Positions 7,812 through 16,351 of a stretch of 25,583 bases of DNA are shown piece after piece; the first letter of the stretch is position 1; every line of letters begins with the position of its first letter. This DNA is from Desulfobulbaceae bacterium UBA2276. Its GTDB lineage: Bacteria > Desulfobacterota > Desulfobulbia > Desulfobulbales > Desulfocapsaceae. Made by a program: the position numbers and the translations under genes. The stretch is taken from NCBI GenBank assembly GCA_002347085.1, contig DDWW01000039.1, positions 1-25,583 of the forward strand, written 5' to 3'. Under the pieces are notes generated by a model. It did no database searches and was not told the DNA's origin. It saw only the letters and a list, made by a program, of their open reading frames with translations.

Positions 7812-9539
7812 ATGATTAAACGTTACGGACTGGCAAGCTTAGCCACACTCCTATTATCACTCCCTGGTTTGCCGGGAGATGTCCTGGCTGGAGGCCAAGG
7901 CTCCAGCCAGGAGCTGGCTCAGGAGATTGAGATGTTAAAAAGCATTGTCACCGATCTCAATGATCGCTTGGCAACTGCCGAAGCAACACTGCAGATGTCC
8001 CTGGAGCAACAAACCAAAAAGGGCGGCCAAGAGCAGGAAGTACAAGATGCCATCGACGATCTCGACAAACGGGTAGCAAACACAGAAGAGCATAGCACCC
8101 TGGACAAGGTCAACCTGAGTGTCGATCTGGAGACCAGACTCAACTCCCTGCAGATAGATGCCAAGGGAATGCCAATAGCGATGCAGAATAGCATGATGGG
8201 CATGTTGGCCACAGGCACCCCCTTTACCCGAGCAGCCCTGGCCGCCTTTGGTGCTCCGCCGCCTCCGGAAGATCAGAATATCGACAATAATACCATTTTT
8301 GGTTCTCGCCTCCGTGTTGACATGAAGGCCAAACCTGCCGATTCTCTTTCCTTTGTCGGCAGACTGTCCGCCAATAAGACCTTTGGCGATTCATCAGGGG
8401 TTAAATGGTATAATGGCGGCCCCAATGCAGTGGCCATGGATGGCAATGTCCACTCGACAAGCAGTGACTCCGCCCTTCGTGTTGAACGGGCATTTTTCAC
8501 CTATTTTGACGATCTCGGCACGACTCCTTATCATTTATCTATTGGCCGTCGTCCCGCACTCGGTGGCGCGCCCGCAGAGTTCAGTGATGCGAGCACCGTT
8601 GGTGGTTCCCCCATGGCCCACGGCATCAACTGGCAATTTGACGGGGTGTCGCTTGGCTTCAATCTGGCCGAGGCCACAAACATCGAAGGATCAGCCTTCA
8701 AGATCTGCTGGGGAAATGGCTTTGAATCCGGGGCCGGCTCAGGGAATTCCTATTCCTTTTCCTCATCCTCAGATGTTGATGACATGCAGTTTGCCGGCTA
8801 TATCGCCAATCTCTACGAAGACGACAAGACCAAGGTCATCAACATGTATGCCCATGCCTTTGATGTCACTGACGGTTTCACCGGCCTGGTTGTCATGCCC
8901 TTCACCATGTCAGGGTGGGACAATAATGGCGATGGCCGCTTTGACACTTTCAGCATGAATCCCAACACCGGCGGCTATATCAGTCGCACCGAGCCCACCG
9001 CCAACATCGGCGATATTGATATTGTCACCCTGCTCGGTCAGTCCGAGATCAAAGATATTGGTTTCTTCGTAGATCTGGCCTTGAGCCATGCCCGTCCATC
9101 CGGCATATCGCAAAGCCCGATGATGCAGTTTTTTGGCACGGATTCCTTGCTCAACAGCAACGGCGAGCAGTTTGACCGTACCGGCTATTCCCTTTGGGCC
9201 GGCCTGAAGACCCCAATTGCCATGACAAAAGGCACCGTTGGTTTCGAATACAACTGGGGTTCCCAATACTGGCTAGCGTTTACCGGTGGCGAGGACAACA
9301 TTGCCGGCAGCAAATTAGCCACCCGCGGCAGTGTGTATGAGCTCTTCTATAATCAACCCTTCGTTGACAACAAACTCATACTCTCTTTAGGTGCCCAGTT
9401 TTACGACTATCAATACTCAGGAAGCGGCAGCCCAATGGGAGCCCCTGTCAAGATATCTGAATTGACATCGTATGACACCTTTATGCCTGTGGTCGATACC
9501 ATGTGGAACTATTATGTCAATCTGGCCTATCGCTGGTAG
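7812..9539 (+). CDS. DUF3373-type outer-membrane porin
   Basis: A 575-residue predicted outer-membrane beta-barrel. It has a signal peptide (cleavage near residue 26 after VLA), then a periplasmic coiled coil (about 30-100) rich in E/L/Q. From about residue 155 a long barrel region alternates aromatic and polar residues (FGSRLRVDMKAKPADSLSFVGRL is typical of the start) and ends in the C-terminal YYVNLAYRW, with an aromatic last residue. It resembles the DUF3373 family known from Geobacter and other Desulfobacterota, assigned by eye. The substrate is unknown. The coiled coil before the barrel may bind peptidoglycan or trimerise; this is inference. It faces a diheme cytochrome gene convergently. 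Confidence 0.85.
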   Translation: MIKRYGLASLATLLLSLPGLPGDVLAGGQGSSQELAQEIEMLKSIVTDLNDRLATAEATLQMSLEQQTKKGGQEQEVQDAIDDLDKRVANTEEHSTLDKVNLSVDLETRLNSLQIDAKGMPIAMQNSMMGMLATGTPFTRAALAAFGAPPPPEDQNIDNNTIFGSRLRVDMKAKPADSLSFVGRLSANKTFGDSSGVKWYNGGPNAVAMDGNVHSTSSDSALRVERAFFTYFDDLGTTPYHLSIGRRPALGGAPAEFSDASTVGGSPMAHGINWQFDGVSLGFNLAEATNIEGSAFKICWGNGFESGAGSGNSYSFSSSSDVDDMQFAGYIANLYEDDKTKVINMYAHAFDVTDGFTGLVVMPFTMSGWDNNGDGRFDTFSMNPNTGGYISRTEPTANIGDIDIVTLLGQSEIKDIGFFVDLALSHARPSGISQSPMMQFFGTDSLLNSNGEQFDRTGYSLWAGLKTPIAMTKGTVGFEYNWGSQYWLAFTGGEDNIAGSKLATRGSVYELFYNQPFVDNKLILSLGAQFYDYQYSGSGSPMGAPVKISELTSYDTFMPVVDTMWNYYVNLAYRW

Positions 9540-9571
9540 AAAGGCCGGTAAAGAAGAGTAGATAACTGACC

Positions 9572-9651
9572 AAGCCACTGATACCCGCAGATACACATGG
9601 ATCATTTTTAATATAAAAAGATCTGAGTTCATCTGCGGGTATCGGTGGCTT
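9572..9651. repeat. long inverted repeat, 21-nt arms
   Basis: The arms at 9572-9592 and 9631-9651 are complementary over 21 nt with a single mismatch (a G-U pair in a rightward RNA), around 38 nt that contain an inner AT-rich hairpin. It starts 32 nt after the porin stop. The arms contain ATCTGCGGGTATC, which resembles dispersed hairpin repeats seen in many bacterial genomes; that likeness is from memory. Confidence 0.7.
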
Positions 9652-9734
9652 TGAAGAAAGGGCATCCTGGTAATTTCCTGCAACGGCAATCCATCCTCGA
9701 TTGCATCGAGTGACAAAACAGCATATAGCAGTAT

Positions 9735-9789
9735 CAAGAACGACAAAGGCCTTTTTACCGGTATGGTAAAAAGGCCTTTGTCGTTCTTG
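9735..9789. repeat. perfect inverted repeat, 25-bp arms, 5-nt loop
   Basis: The arms at 9735-9759 and 9765-9789 are perfectly complementary around GGTAT. Each arm contains the self-palindrome AAAGGCCTTT. It lies between convergent genes and could work as a bidirectional terminator, although no T-run follows the stem. A further short hairpin (TTGCTC/GAGCAA, 9791-9807) lies between it and the cytochrome stop. Confidence 0.8.
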
Positions 9790-9827
9790 CTTGCTCTTTT
9801 AGAGCAAACAATCAAGGTTTACCTGGA

Positions 9828-10541
9828 TTACTCACAGGTCTTAGGCTTCTGAGCATCAAGGGCATATTGCAAGACAAACTGATGCAGATCTTGCATCTGG
9901 ACGACAGTAAAACCATAAGTGTCGAATTGAGGCATCTCTTTCTTGAATTTCTTAAAATCATCGTCAAAAAAACGATCCCAGGCAGCCTTGGTCCGATCAG
10001 CAGGGCTTATAACCTTGGCGCCTTGTTTCTTATGGCAGGTCAAACACTTGCGAAAGACATAACGCCCCTTCGACGAATCTCCAGCGCTAAGACTGAATCC
10101 CCCTGAACCTTCGACCTTATCCTTAGTACCCTTGCCGCCATCTGCGGGCGGAGTCTCTTTTTTTGCTGTGGCCTCAATCATTTTAGGGGCATCGGCTTGC
10201 ACAGCAGCACTCTCTCCCCCTTTTTTCCCGGCTTCTTCTACCAGATAGCGATGGATATTTTCCAATTGACGCTCATTGATCCCTGTTGCAGCAAAATCAT
10301 GCTTTGTGTCCCGCAACTTTTTATATTTATCCGTAAAGAATGCATCCCACTCGGCAGCACTTTTTTCTTCTGGCGCCAGATTGCTCAGACCTTTCTCCTT
10401 GTGACAGGAGACACAGGTCTTAATAGCATATTTTCCCCAAAGACTATTCCCAGCCTTTTCATCAAAGGCCTGCGCCTGATGTGCGCTTAATAATAACAGA
10501 CCTGTCAGACCAGTCACAATACCAGTAGTTATTCGTCGCAT
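9828..10541 (-). CDS. periplasmic diheme cytochrome c with duplicated domain
   Basis: A 237-residue exported cytochrome. Start chosen at 10541 because AGAGAGGGA lies upstream of this ATG and a signal peptide (about 1-25, ending AQA) follows at once. Two heme-c sites, CVSCH (43-47) and CLTCH (166-170), sit in two similar ~75-residue domains. Both copies place a Trp 22 residues and a His 54 residues after the first heme cysteine (W65/H97 and W188/H220). H97 and H220 are therefore candidate distal heme ligands. A K/A/E/G-rich linker (about 105-155) joins the domains. It probably carries periplasmic electrons; the partner is unknown. The protein family is not recognised beyond this. Confidence 0.88.
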   Translation of the reverse strand: MRRITTGIVTGLTGLLLLSAHQAQAFDEKAGNSLWGKYAIKTCVSCHKEKGLSNLAPEEKSAAEWDAFFTDKYKKLRDTKHDFAATGINERQLENIHRYLVEEAGKKGGESAAVQADAPKMIEATAKKETPPADGGKGTKDKVEGSGGFSLSAGDSSKGRYVFRKCLTCHKKQGAKVISPADRTKAAWDRFFDDDFKKFKKEMPQFDTYGFTVVQMQDLHQFVLQYALDAQKPKTCE

Positions 10542-10676
10542 CTTCGATCCCTCTCTTCTATCTTTATCGACAGTAATCAACTCAATGCAAAACAAAGAAA
10601 GCATCGAGAAGACAAAATGTTACTTCCTTTTTACCATATCGGTTTACCAGAAAAAAAACAATATCCATTAAATACT

Positions 10677-10698
10677 TTTATGATCAAGCCATCATAAA
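10677..10698. repeat. AT-rich inverted repeat downstream of the ATPase gene
   Basis: TTTATGAT and ATCATAAA flank CAAGCC. It lies 69 nt past the stop of the minus-strand ATPase gene and may be a weak terminator. The surrounding gap 10542-10766 also holds the promoter region of the cytochrome gene, but no clear -35/-10 pair was found there. Confidence 0.35.
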
Positions 10699-10766
10699 TA
10701 TATAACATGGCCAAATACTTAGCCGAAACCACATCGGGAGCTAACAAAATAAGCAAAAAGACATCC

Positions 10767-12554
10767 CTACTCATCTCTCTCGACCTTCTCGACAAAGCCC
10801 CAATAGGGATAATCCAGACCATACCTGCCGATAAGGCCGGGCGCGTGTTCACGACTGGCCACCAGCCACAATTTATTCTGCCGTTGCTGGTGGAGCATTG
10901 AATCCACAGGATCCCAATCAGGATAAAGCACCATGGCATTATCGGCGCTATACTCTATATTACCAGAACCTTTGAACATTCCCATGTGCGGCGTGTCGGT
11001 GTAGCCGTCATTACTCCCACGCGATAATTCCGAGATAATCAGAAATGATACCTGCAACTCATCGCGGATGGCCTCTAATTGCCGCAACCAGGCATCAATA
11101 CCGGTCCGCTGCTCGCCAAAATCCTTGAAGGGAAGTTTGTGCAAGCTGTCAATCACCACCACGGTATAGTCGCTGCGGGTCTCGTGTCGGATGAAATCAA
11201 TATGCCGTCTCATGATTTCAGGATTAAGCTTACGATCATTCACTACCCGAAAAGAGGCGAGCATCTCTTGAAAATCCTGCCGGGCCTGCTCAAGGGGTTG
11301 ACTCACAACTCTGGCCGTCACCCCCTCCTTGATAGCGCTGGTCGTCATCCGACTCAAACGGCTCAAGGTGCGCTGATAAATTTTCTGTCGGCCATTTTCA
11401 AAGTCATAATAAAGCACCGGCACCTTACGCCTGGCCATTTCCGTACCGATCTGAATGGCAAAACAAGATTTGCCGGATTTGGGAGCTCCACCAATGACAT
11501 TGATACCATGCACACCATCCAAGGCCTGGTCGAACAGAGGAAAGCCCGTCTTCAGGGCCTCATAGGATGAACCGGACTCCAGGGCTAATTGAGCAAAAAA
11601 AGCCCCATACTCCCGCTGAGGACTGACAAACGGCGAGAAGGCCCTGGAGGCCTGGATCATGGCAAGGACAGCCGTTTTGAAATCGTTTCCTTTGTCACAA
11701 GCCAACTGCCAGAGGTCATAATTCTTGGCCAGACCTGCAGGCCAGCTGAACAAACGAGCCTTGTAACCAATTCTGGCGGCAACACTACGCGCCGCCGCCA
11801 CCGCTTCAGCGTTATTCTCCATGACCAGAAAAATCGTATGCACCAAAGCAAAGCGATCAGGGTCAAGCAGTTCCAGACTATGACAATCGGGAACCGCAAC
11901 CCCAGGAAAGCCCAGTTGTTTCAGGACCAGCAAATTCTTCTCGCCTTGGCAGATAAAGAGGGCCCCGTCTTCGCAACGACCAATATCCTGAAGATTAAAG
12001 ATGTGGTGCTGATCGGTAAAAAAGTGTTCGTCACCATGCCAGAAGAAATCCTCCTCCCGCTCGGGAAAGACACAACGAGCGGCGTAGCAATTGCCATCCT
12101 CCTGGACATACGGATAGACAAGATAACGGCCATTATAACCGATCTTCATCTCGGCAAGAACGGCCGGCCCAACCCCTCCCTTCTCAAACCAGGCCAGAAT
12201 CTCTGCATTCAACCGATCATGATAGAGGTTGATTTCATTATTGATATTGGCAAGGGGATAATCAATAGACGGCAGGAACGCTTCGCGGTCTGGATTATAT
12301 CCAGGGACATCGTCAAGGCTGATCCCCATAAACCGAGCAAACCAGAGGGGAAAACCGCCGGGTGCACAACGATTCAAACAACGAAAATAGCCATAAAAGA
12401 AACCAGCCTTCTGCAGATAAACGACTAAGCGACCGGCATATTCACGCCCCTGTTTTTTACAGACCGGACAGTCAGCACTCAGATGGTTGTTTTCTTCTTG
12501 GATATTCTGCAGATGTTGAAAATAAAAGAAGGATACGGCCTCACTTTGTTCCAT
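10767..12554 (-). CDS. primase/helicase-like protein: zinc finger, degenerate TOPRIM, RecA-fold ATPase
   Basis: A 595-residue protein laid out like fused primase-helicases. An N-terminal zinc finger has CPVC (29-32) and CLNRC (59-63), similar to CHC2 fingers. A TOPRIM-like region (about 195-290) keeps the first acidic motif (QGEKN, E205), but the usual DxD is replaced by ENN (246-248). A RecA-fold ATPase has Walker A GAPKSGKS (356-363) and Walker B VVVID (D469). The ATPase looks active; primer synthesis does not, because key metal ligands are missing. Start at ATG 12554, with GGAG upstream; a TTG 33 nt earlier is the alternative. It lies 69 bp after the PilZ gene on the same strand, probably co-transcribed. 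No phage or plasmid genes flank it, so the role is unknown. Confidence 0.8.
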   Translation of the reverse strand: MEQSEAVSFFYFQHLQNIQEENNHLSADCPVCKKQGREYAGRLVVYLQKAGFFYGYFRCLNRCAPGGFPLWFARFMGISLDDVPGYNPDREAFLPSIDYPLANINNEINLYHDRLNAEILAWFEKGGVGPAVLAEMKIGYNGRYLVYPYVQEDGNCYAARCVFPEREEDFFWHGDEHFFTDQHHIFNLQDIGRCEDGALFICQGEKNLLVLKQLGFPGVAVPDCHSLELLDPDRFALVHTIFLVMENNAEAVAAARSVAARIGYKARLFSWPAGLAKNYDLWQLACDKGNDFKTAVLAMIQASRAFSPFVSPQREYGAFFAQLALESGSSYEALKTGFPLFDQALDGVHGINVIGGAPKSGKSCFAIQIGTEMARRKVPVLYYDFENGRQKIYQRTLSRLSRMTTSAIKEGVTARVVSQPLEQARQDFQEMLASFRVVNDRKLNPEIMRRHIDFIRHETRSDYTVVVIDSLHKLPFKDFGEQRTGIDAWLRQLEAIRDELQVSFLIISELSRGSNDGYTDTPHMGMFKGSGNIEYSADNAMVLYPDWDPVDSMLHQQRQNKLWLVASREHAPGLIGRYGLDYPYWGFVEKVERDE

Positions 12555-12623
12555 GCCAAGGCAGCTCCGTTGGTGAGAGGATAACAAATTGGGATAACAG
12601 AGAAAAAAATCAAACTACCAACA

Positions 12624-15600
12624 TCAACTGCCACCGACTATGAGCGCCAGATCCGTTGTTTGCAGGGGATGATCAAATTGGACATGAACCGCGTACTGTA
12701 CATAGGACGCCAACCCTCCCAACACGCCATCAGATGATTCCTGCACATAAATCGCCACTACCACGCCTGACACCCCCAAGGTCAAGGGACACCCAGACGG
12801 CCCGCCGATCAGGGTGACCAGAACCTTTCTCCCTAAAAGCAGACGGACATGTCTTTTTTGTGAGATCCGAACCGTAAAGAAGATGCCCCCAATCGAGACA
12901 TCACCCACCTCTCCCTGCAAGACACTCCCTGCCGCCTGCCCTTGATCATCAAGGATAGCCATGGCCAGCTTACCACCACAAGTCAGACGTTCCATGGCCC
13001 GACGGTTAATAGCCATGACCTTTAAGGGCTCATTCCCAATAAATTGCTGACAGAAATCCTTCAGTTTTGCTTCCAGGGCAGGAAAGATATTCTGCCATTT
13101 TTTGAGCGTTTCCTGGGTCAAGACATAGGCGTCAACCATGCCAACGCTTACCGCGTCAACGGTCCAGACCGAGGATTTGAAAAAAGAATCCGCGCCCAGA
13201 ATGTCCCCTGGCCCCACAATTTTCAGCAGGATGTCATTGCCATGAGGATCTCGAGAGCAGAGCTTGATCCGGCCTTTGTTGATAAAGAAAAGGTGTTGCG
13301 GGAGCTCACCCTGTACCGCGATATTCTCATTGGCACCATACTTCACCTGCTCCATCGCTGAATAGAGGGCATTAAACTCTTCGGTGGTCAGGCAGTCATA
13401 GATCTCCACCCAACTCGTCGTCTGGGCCTGATCGCCGGCAGCATCCCGTTGTTCCTCAACCATCTCCGTTGCCTTAACAATATCTTCCAAGGCCTGTGGA
13501 TCGATTTCAACCAAGCGCTGACACAGGGCCTCGGCCTGATCCAACTGCCGAAGGTCGGTCATGGTAGAGATCAAGCCCAGAAGGATCTCTTTGGCCGCCG
13601 CCTTTCTATTCTGGACCAGCAAGGCATAAACTTCTTGTTCTTCGGCCAGATTCGTTACCGGCACATAGGCCTGGGCCAGCCGATCCAAGGCCGACTGGGC
13701 CTGCCTGACCGCACTCTTTGCCGTCTTCTGGAGGTCAACATGCGCCTGCTTCTGCTGTCTGCGACTCGCGTCAAGGAGGGTAAGACCTCTCTGAGCAGCC
13801 TGCCAAACCTCCTTGGCCATATTTTTAGGAGGCACACGCCCGCTTCCTGTCAATCGTTGCAAGGCCTTCTCGGCCTGAAGCGACCCACTCCGCCCCAAGG
13901 CCTCACAGATACTGACCAAGAGTGTCGTCTTAATATCTGCTGAAAAATATTTCTCATCCTTGAGCAGATCGATCAGCACCCCAACGACCTCATCGTCTAT
14001 GACTAAGGTCAGGGCTTGCACCACCTGAAACTTCAACTTCTCACTGATTCGCGGTAAGGCATCAAGCAGATAGTGTTTTTTCTTGTGCTCGCTGATCTTA
14101 CAAATACAAGACAGGGCTGCGCTCTGCACCCGTAAATCTTCATGGCCAAGATAGCCTTGCACTGCGGAAAGATCTCTTTCTGTACCAGTTTCACCAAGCA
14201 ACCTGAGGAGGTTCCGCTTTCCATACCAAGGCATAGGCTCCGACAAGCGTTCAAGAAGAAGAGAGGGCAACTTGCCACCCACACTGGCCAAAACCTTCAA
14301 CAGCCGGATTCGCTCCGGCCTTTTGTTGTTCATTAACAAGACATCCAACAAAAACTTGACGCCTAATGGGCCATACATGATAATTTTCTGACAATATCGT
14401 TCAGCAATCGGCTTCTCAAAACACCGTTCGAAATAGGATTTGAAGACCTGCTGGCTCACTGCCTTATCCTGAACCTGGCCGATCACCGTCCTCATCCCCT
14501 CTGTTTTCCCTAACTCACCGGAACGAATGGCATAAAAAAGAGAAAGAATCTTATCAACCAACTCCTCATTTGCTGTCTGATGGGCATGGGTCATAATCTC
14601 CTGCAAGATTATAACAAACCGTTGCCATGATTCATCAGTTTCTTCCGCCTGTCTGAGCCAATAGAGAAAAGTGGGGGTTAATTTTTCCAGCCAATCCCAA
14701 TAATGCAGGGTAACGAGTTTTTCTCCAACTAAACCAAGCCCCTGCCCGGAACGGAGACGCAACTCCTCATCCTCTATTTTAAGCCCACCAACCAGAGTCT
14801 GGATGATGGCAGCACCGACATTGTCTTTTTTGTTAACAAGGAGGCGCTCAAAAGTGGCTGGCAGGTGCAGCAAAACCTCGTTGTTTCGTAATCCATCCCG
14901 ATTACCTTGCGCCAGGGCACTTAATCCCGCTTGCAGACGTTTGCCTTGCCGTTGCTTTTCAGTCATGCCCATAATTGCAGTGGCATGCAGTTGTCGGCCC
15001 TTTACCGTTTCCATCAAGCGCTGAAGAGTTTCTTCCACCAGGAACTGAGACTCCGCATGCCCCGAGACAAGAGAATCCGTCAGCCTCTCCTGTTCCTGTC
15101 TCAGGAAATCTACCAACAGACGAAATTTTTCCTTATCCAGAGCAAAGATCAGACTGGAGAACAACACCTCGCCAAAACGAGTCGCATAGGTCTGACTCAC
15201 AAGCAAACTCAATGATTTTTGATCCAGATTGACAACAAGCACGTTTGCCACTCGTCCAGCCAGGACAAGCATGTTCGCCACCCGACCGGCAACGACGCGA
15301 GCATCTTCCTCCTGAAACAGGGCACTGACATTTTCAAGCAACTGGCTGAATCCAGGCACGACACCATAGGCATCTTCCCGCTGCCGAGGCTGAAGCACAA
15401 AACAAATCGCAGCAGCCAGGAGATTCACACCCTTCTCCAGGTTGCTCAATTCACGCCGGATCTGGTCACCCTGGGGGCCGCTCACTGTCTTCCCCAGCAC
15501 TAATGCGATATCTTCCCGACCAACACCTGCAGCCATGATCTGTTGCAGTAAGACGGTAAAATCACAAGCAACAACCTGAGGTTGGCCGACACTTTCTTCC

Positions 15601-16031
15601 TCATCTTCCAGGAACATTGCACTCAGGCCGGCGCTTTTCACAAAGGCTACACTGCCACCAGCCTTCTGAATCTGGTCGGGGTTAGCGGTAAAAAAAGACA
15701 GCACCTGCTTGAATCTCTTCCTGTCCATCCCCGGGGTCAGGGTCAGAACCGTGAAGCCAGCCTTACCCAAAAAATCAACCAAGGCCAGGGCATCCAACTG
15801 CTCACGCTCCTTTCTCTCAAAAATAACGCCATTGAGAGTCGGCACACCTTTATGAAGACCAAAGCGTAATGCCTCGTAAAGACGCAGAAAAGCCTTCAAC
15901 TCGACATAGGCATTTTCCACAGCATTGACAACCTGGACGCTCTGTTCAGGATAGAGACGGAGATTGGTAATAGCCTTATTGATAAGCTTCAAGACCTCTA
16001 AAGCATGTTGTTGCTGTTCAATGCTTGCCAT
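12624..16031 (-). CDS. large HEAT-like / cyclic-nucleotide-fold / PilZ scaffold protein
   Basis: A 1135-residue cytoplasmic protein. A helical N-terminal part and HEAT-like repeats occupy most of 1-760, followed by a coiled-coil/TPR-like stretch (about 760-880). A cNMP-binding fold is at about 885-1000 and a C-terminal PilZ domain from about 1008. PilZ motifs are complete: RxxxR (R1011, R1015) and DxSxxG (D1044 to G1049), so c-di-GMP binding is likely. The cNMP fold has GPGDILGADSFF, but where cAMP-binding proteins have an Arg there is none, so cAMP binding is doubtful. ATG 16031 was chosen because ACAGGG precedes it; an upstream GTG has no ribosome site. It may be a c-di-GMP-responsive scaffold. 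The target is unknown; the ATPase encoded just downstream is the obvious candidate. Confidence 0.85.
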   Translation of the reverse strand: MASIEQQQHALEVLKLINKAITNLRLYPEQSVQVVNAVENAYVELKAFLRLYEALRFGLHKGVPTLNGVIFERKEREQLDALALVDFLGKAGFTVLTLTPGMDRKRFKQVLSFFTANPDQIQKAGGSVAFVKSAGLSAMFLEDEEESVGQPQVVACDFTVLLQQIMAAGVGREDIALVLGKTVSGPQGDQIRRELSNLEKGVNLLAAAICFVLQPRQREDAYGVVPGFSQLLENVSALFQEEDARVVAGRVANMLVLAGRVANVLVVNLDQKSLSLLVSQTYATRFGEVLFSSLIFALDKEKFRLLVDFLRQEQERLTDSLVSGHAESQFLVEETLQRLMETVKGRQLHATAIMGMTEKQRQGKRLQAGLSALAQGNRDGLRNNEVLLHLPATFERLLVNKKDNVGAAIIQTLVGGLKIEDEELRLRSGQGLGLVGEKLVTLHYWDWLEKLTPTFLYWLRQAEETDESWQRFVIILQEIMTHAHQTANEELVDKILSLFYAIRSGELGKTEGMRTVIGQVQDKAVSQQVFKSYFERCFEKPIAERYCQKIIMYGPLGVKFLLDVLLMNNKRPERIRLLKVLASVGGKLPSLLLERLSEPMPWYGKRNLLRLLGETGTERDLSAVQGYLGHEDLRVQSAALSCICKISEHKKKHYLLDALPRISEKLKFQVVQALTLVIDDEVVGVLIDLLKDEKYFSADIKTTLLVSICEALGRSGSLQAEKALQRLTGSGRVPPKNMAKEVWQAAQRGLTLLDASRRQQKQAHVDLQKTAKSAVRQAQSALDRLAQAYVPVTNLAEEQEVYALLVQNRKAAAKEILLGLISTMTDLRQLDQAEALCQRLVEIDPQALEDIVKATEMVEEQRDAAGDQAQTTSWVEIYDCLTTEEFNALYSAMEQVKYGANENIAVQGELPQHLFFINKGRIKLCSRDPHGNDILLKIVGPGDILGADSFFKSSVWTVDAVSVGMVDAYVLTQETLKKWQNIFPALEAKLKDFCQQFIGNEPLKVMAINRRAMERLTCGGKLAMAILDDQGQAAGSVLQGEVGDVSIGGIFFTVRISQKRHVRLLLGRKVLVTLIGGPSGCPLTLGVSGVVVAIYVQESSDGVLGGLASYVQYAVHVQFDHPLQTTDLALIVGGS
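15237..15296 (-). repeat. two-copy 30-bp imperfect tandem repeat inside the PilZ gene
   Basis: Units 15237-15266 and 15267-15296 match at 23 of 30 positions. They encode the near-duplicate decapeptides VVAGRVANML and VLAGRVANVL (about residues 246-265), consistent with an old in-frame duplication within the helical region. Confidence 0.7.
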
Positions 16032-16351
16032 AAGAAAAACCCTGTTGTTTTTTTTCAACACTCGGGCTGAGTTTACACCTATTCACTACGCCCAACCAAT
16101 GATCTCTCAAGGCCATCCACACCTCACTCATCTTTTTTTGCCGAGAGTATTCGATTATCTTTACTGGCCTACCATAAGATCAACGCAAAAGTCAAGGAAT
16201 GCGGCCGGTTATTTAGATGCCGTTATGAAAGAAACAGTAGTTTTTGGCTTATTTTATTACGGCATCTTCTGCCGTTTCAACCAATGAGGTGGCCATGTTT
16301 TTTTATTGACGATGACGACCACCCATACCTGCCGAATCAAGTATTAAGAAA
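16032..16351. other. 320-bp gap between maf and the PilZ gene
   Basis: No convincing gene. It holds a likely leftward promoter (separate entry), a short hairpin CGGCA/TGCCG at 16260-16274 downstream of maf, and a competing inverted repeat GATGCCGT (16216-16223) / ACGGCATC (16259-16266) that shares bases with that hairpin. Open frames on the + strand here run antisense into the PilZ gene start and look like chance. Confidence 0.5.
16154..16183 (-). promoter_or_regulatory. possible sigma-70 promoter of the PilZ-ATPase operon
   Basis: Read on the minus strand, TTGATC (16178-16183) is followed after 18 bp by GATAAT (16154-16159), 123 nt upstream of the PilZ gene start. Confidence 0.4.

Noticed and set aside
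11589..12428. A long (279-codon) open frame antisense to the ATPase gene
   Set aside because: The opposite strand encodes clear zinc-finger, TOPRIM-like and ATPase features; the antisense product shows no recognisable domain.
10767..12554. A prophage or plasmid origin, suggested by the primase/helicase-like gene
   Set aside because: No integrase, capsid, terminase, partition gene, attachment repeat or iteron array was found nearby, and flanking genes look chromosomal.
12565..12590. A lac-operator-like stretch (GTGAGAGGATAACAAAT) near the ATPase gene start
   Set aside because: It matches one face of the E. coli lac operator closely, but it lacks a symmetric second half, no LacI-like regulator is seen in the window, and it straddles an alternative start codon. 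Chance is the simpler explanation.
15964..16287. A 107-codon open frame on the + strand across the PilZ gene start
   Set aside because: It is antisense to the well-supported PilZ gene for part of its length, has a Cys/Phe-rich low-quality composition and no ribosome site.
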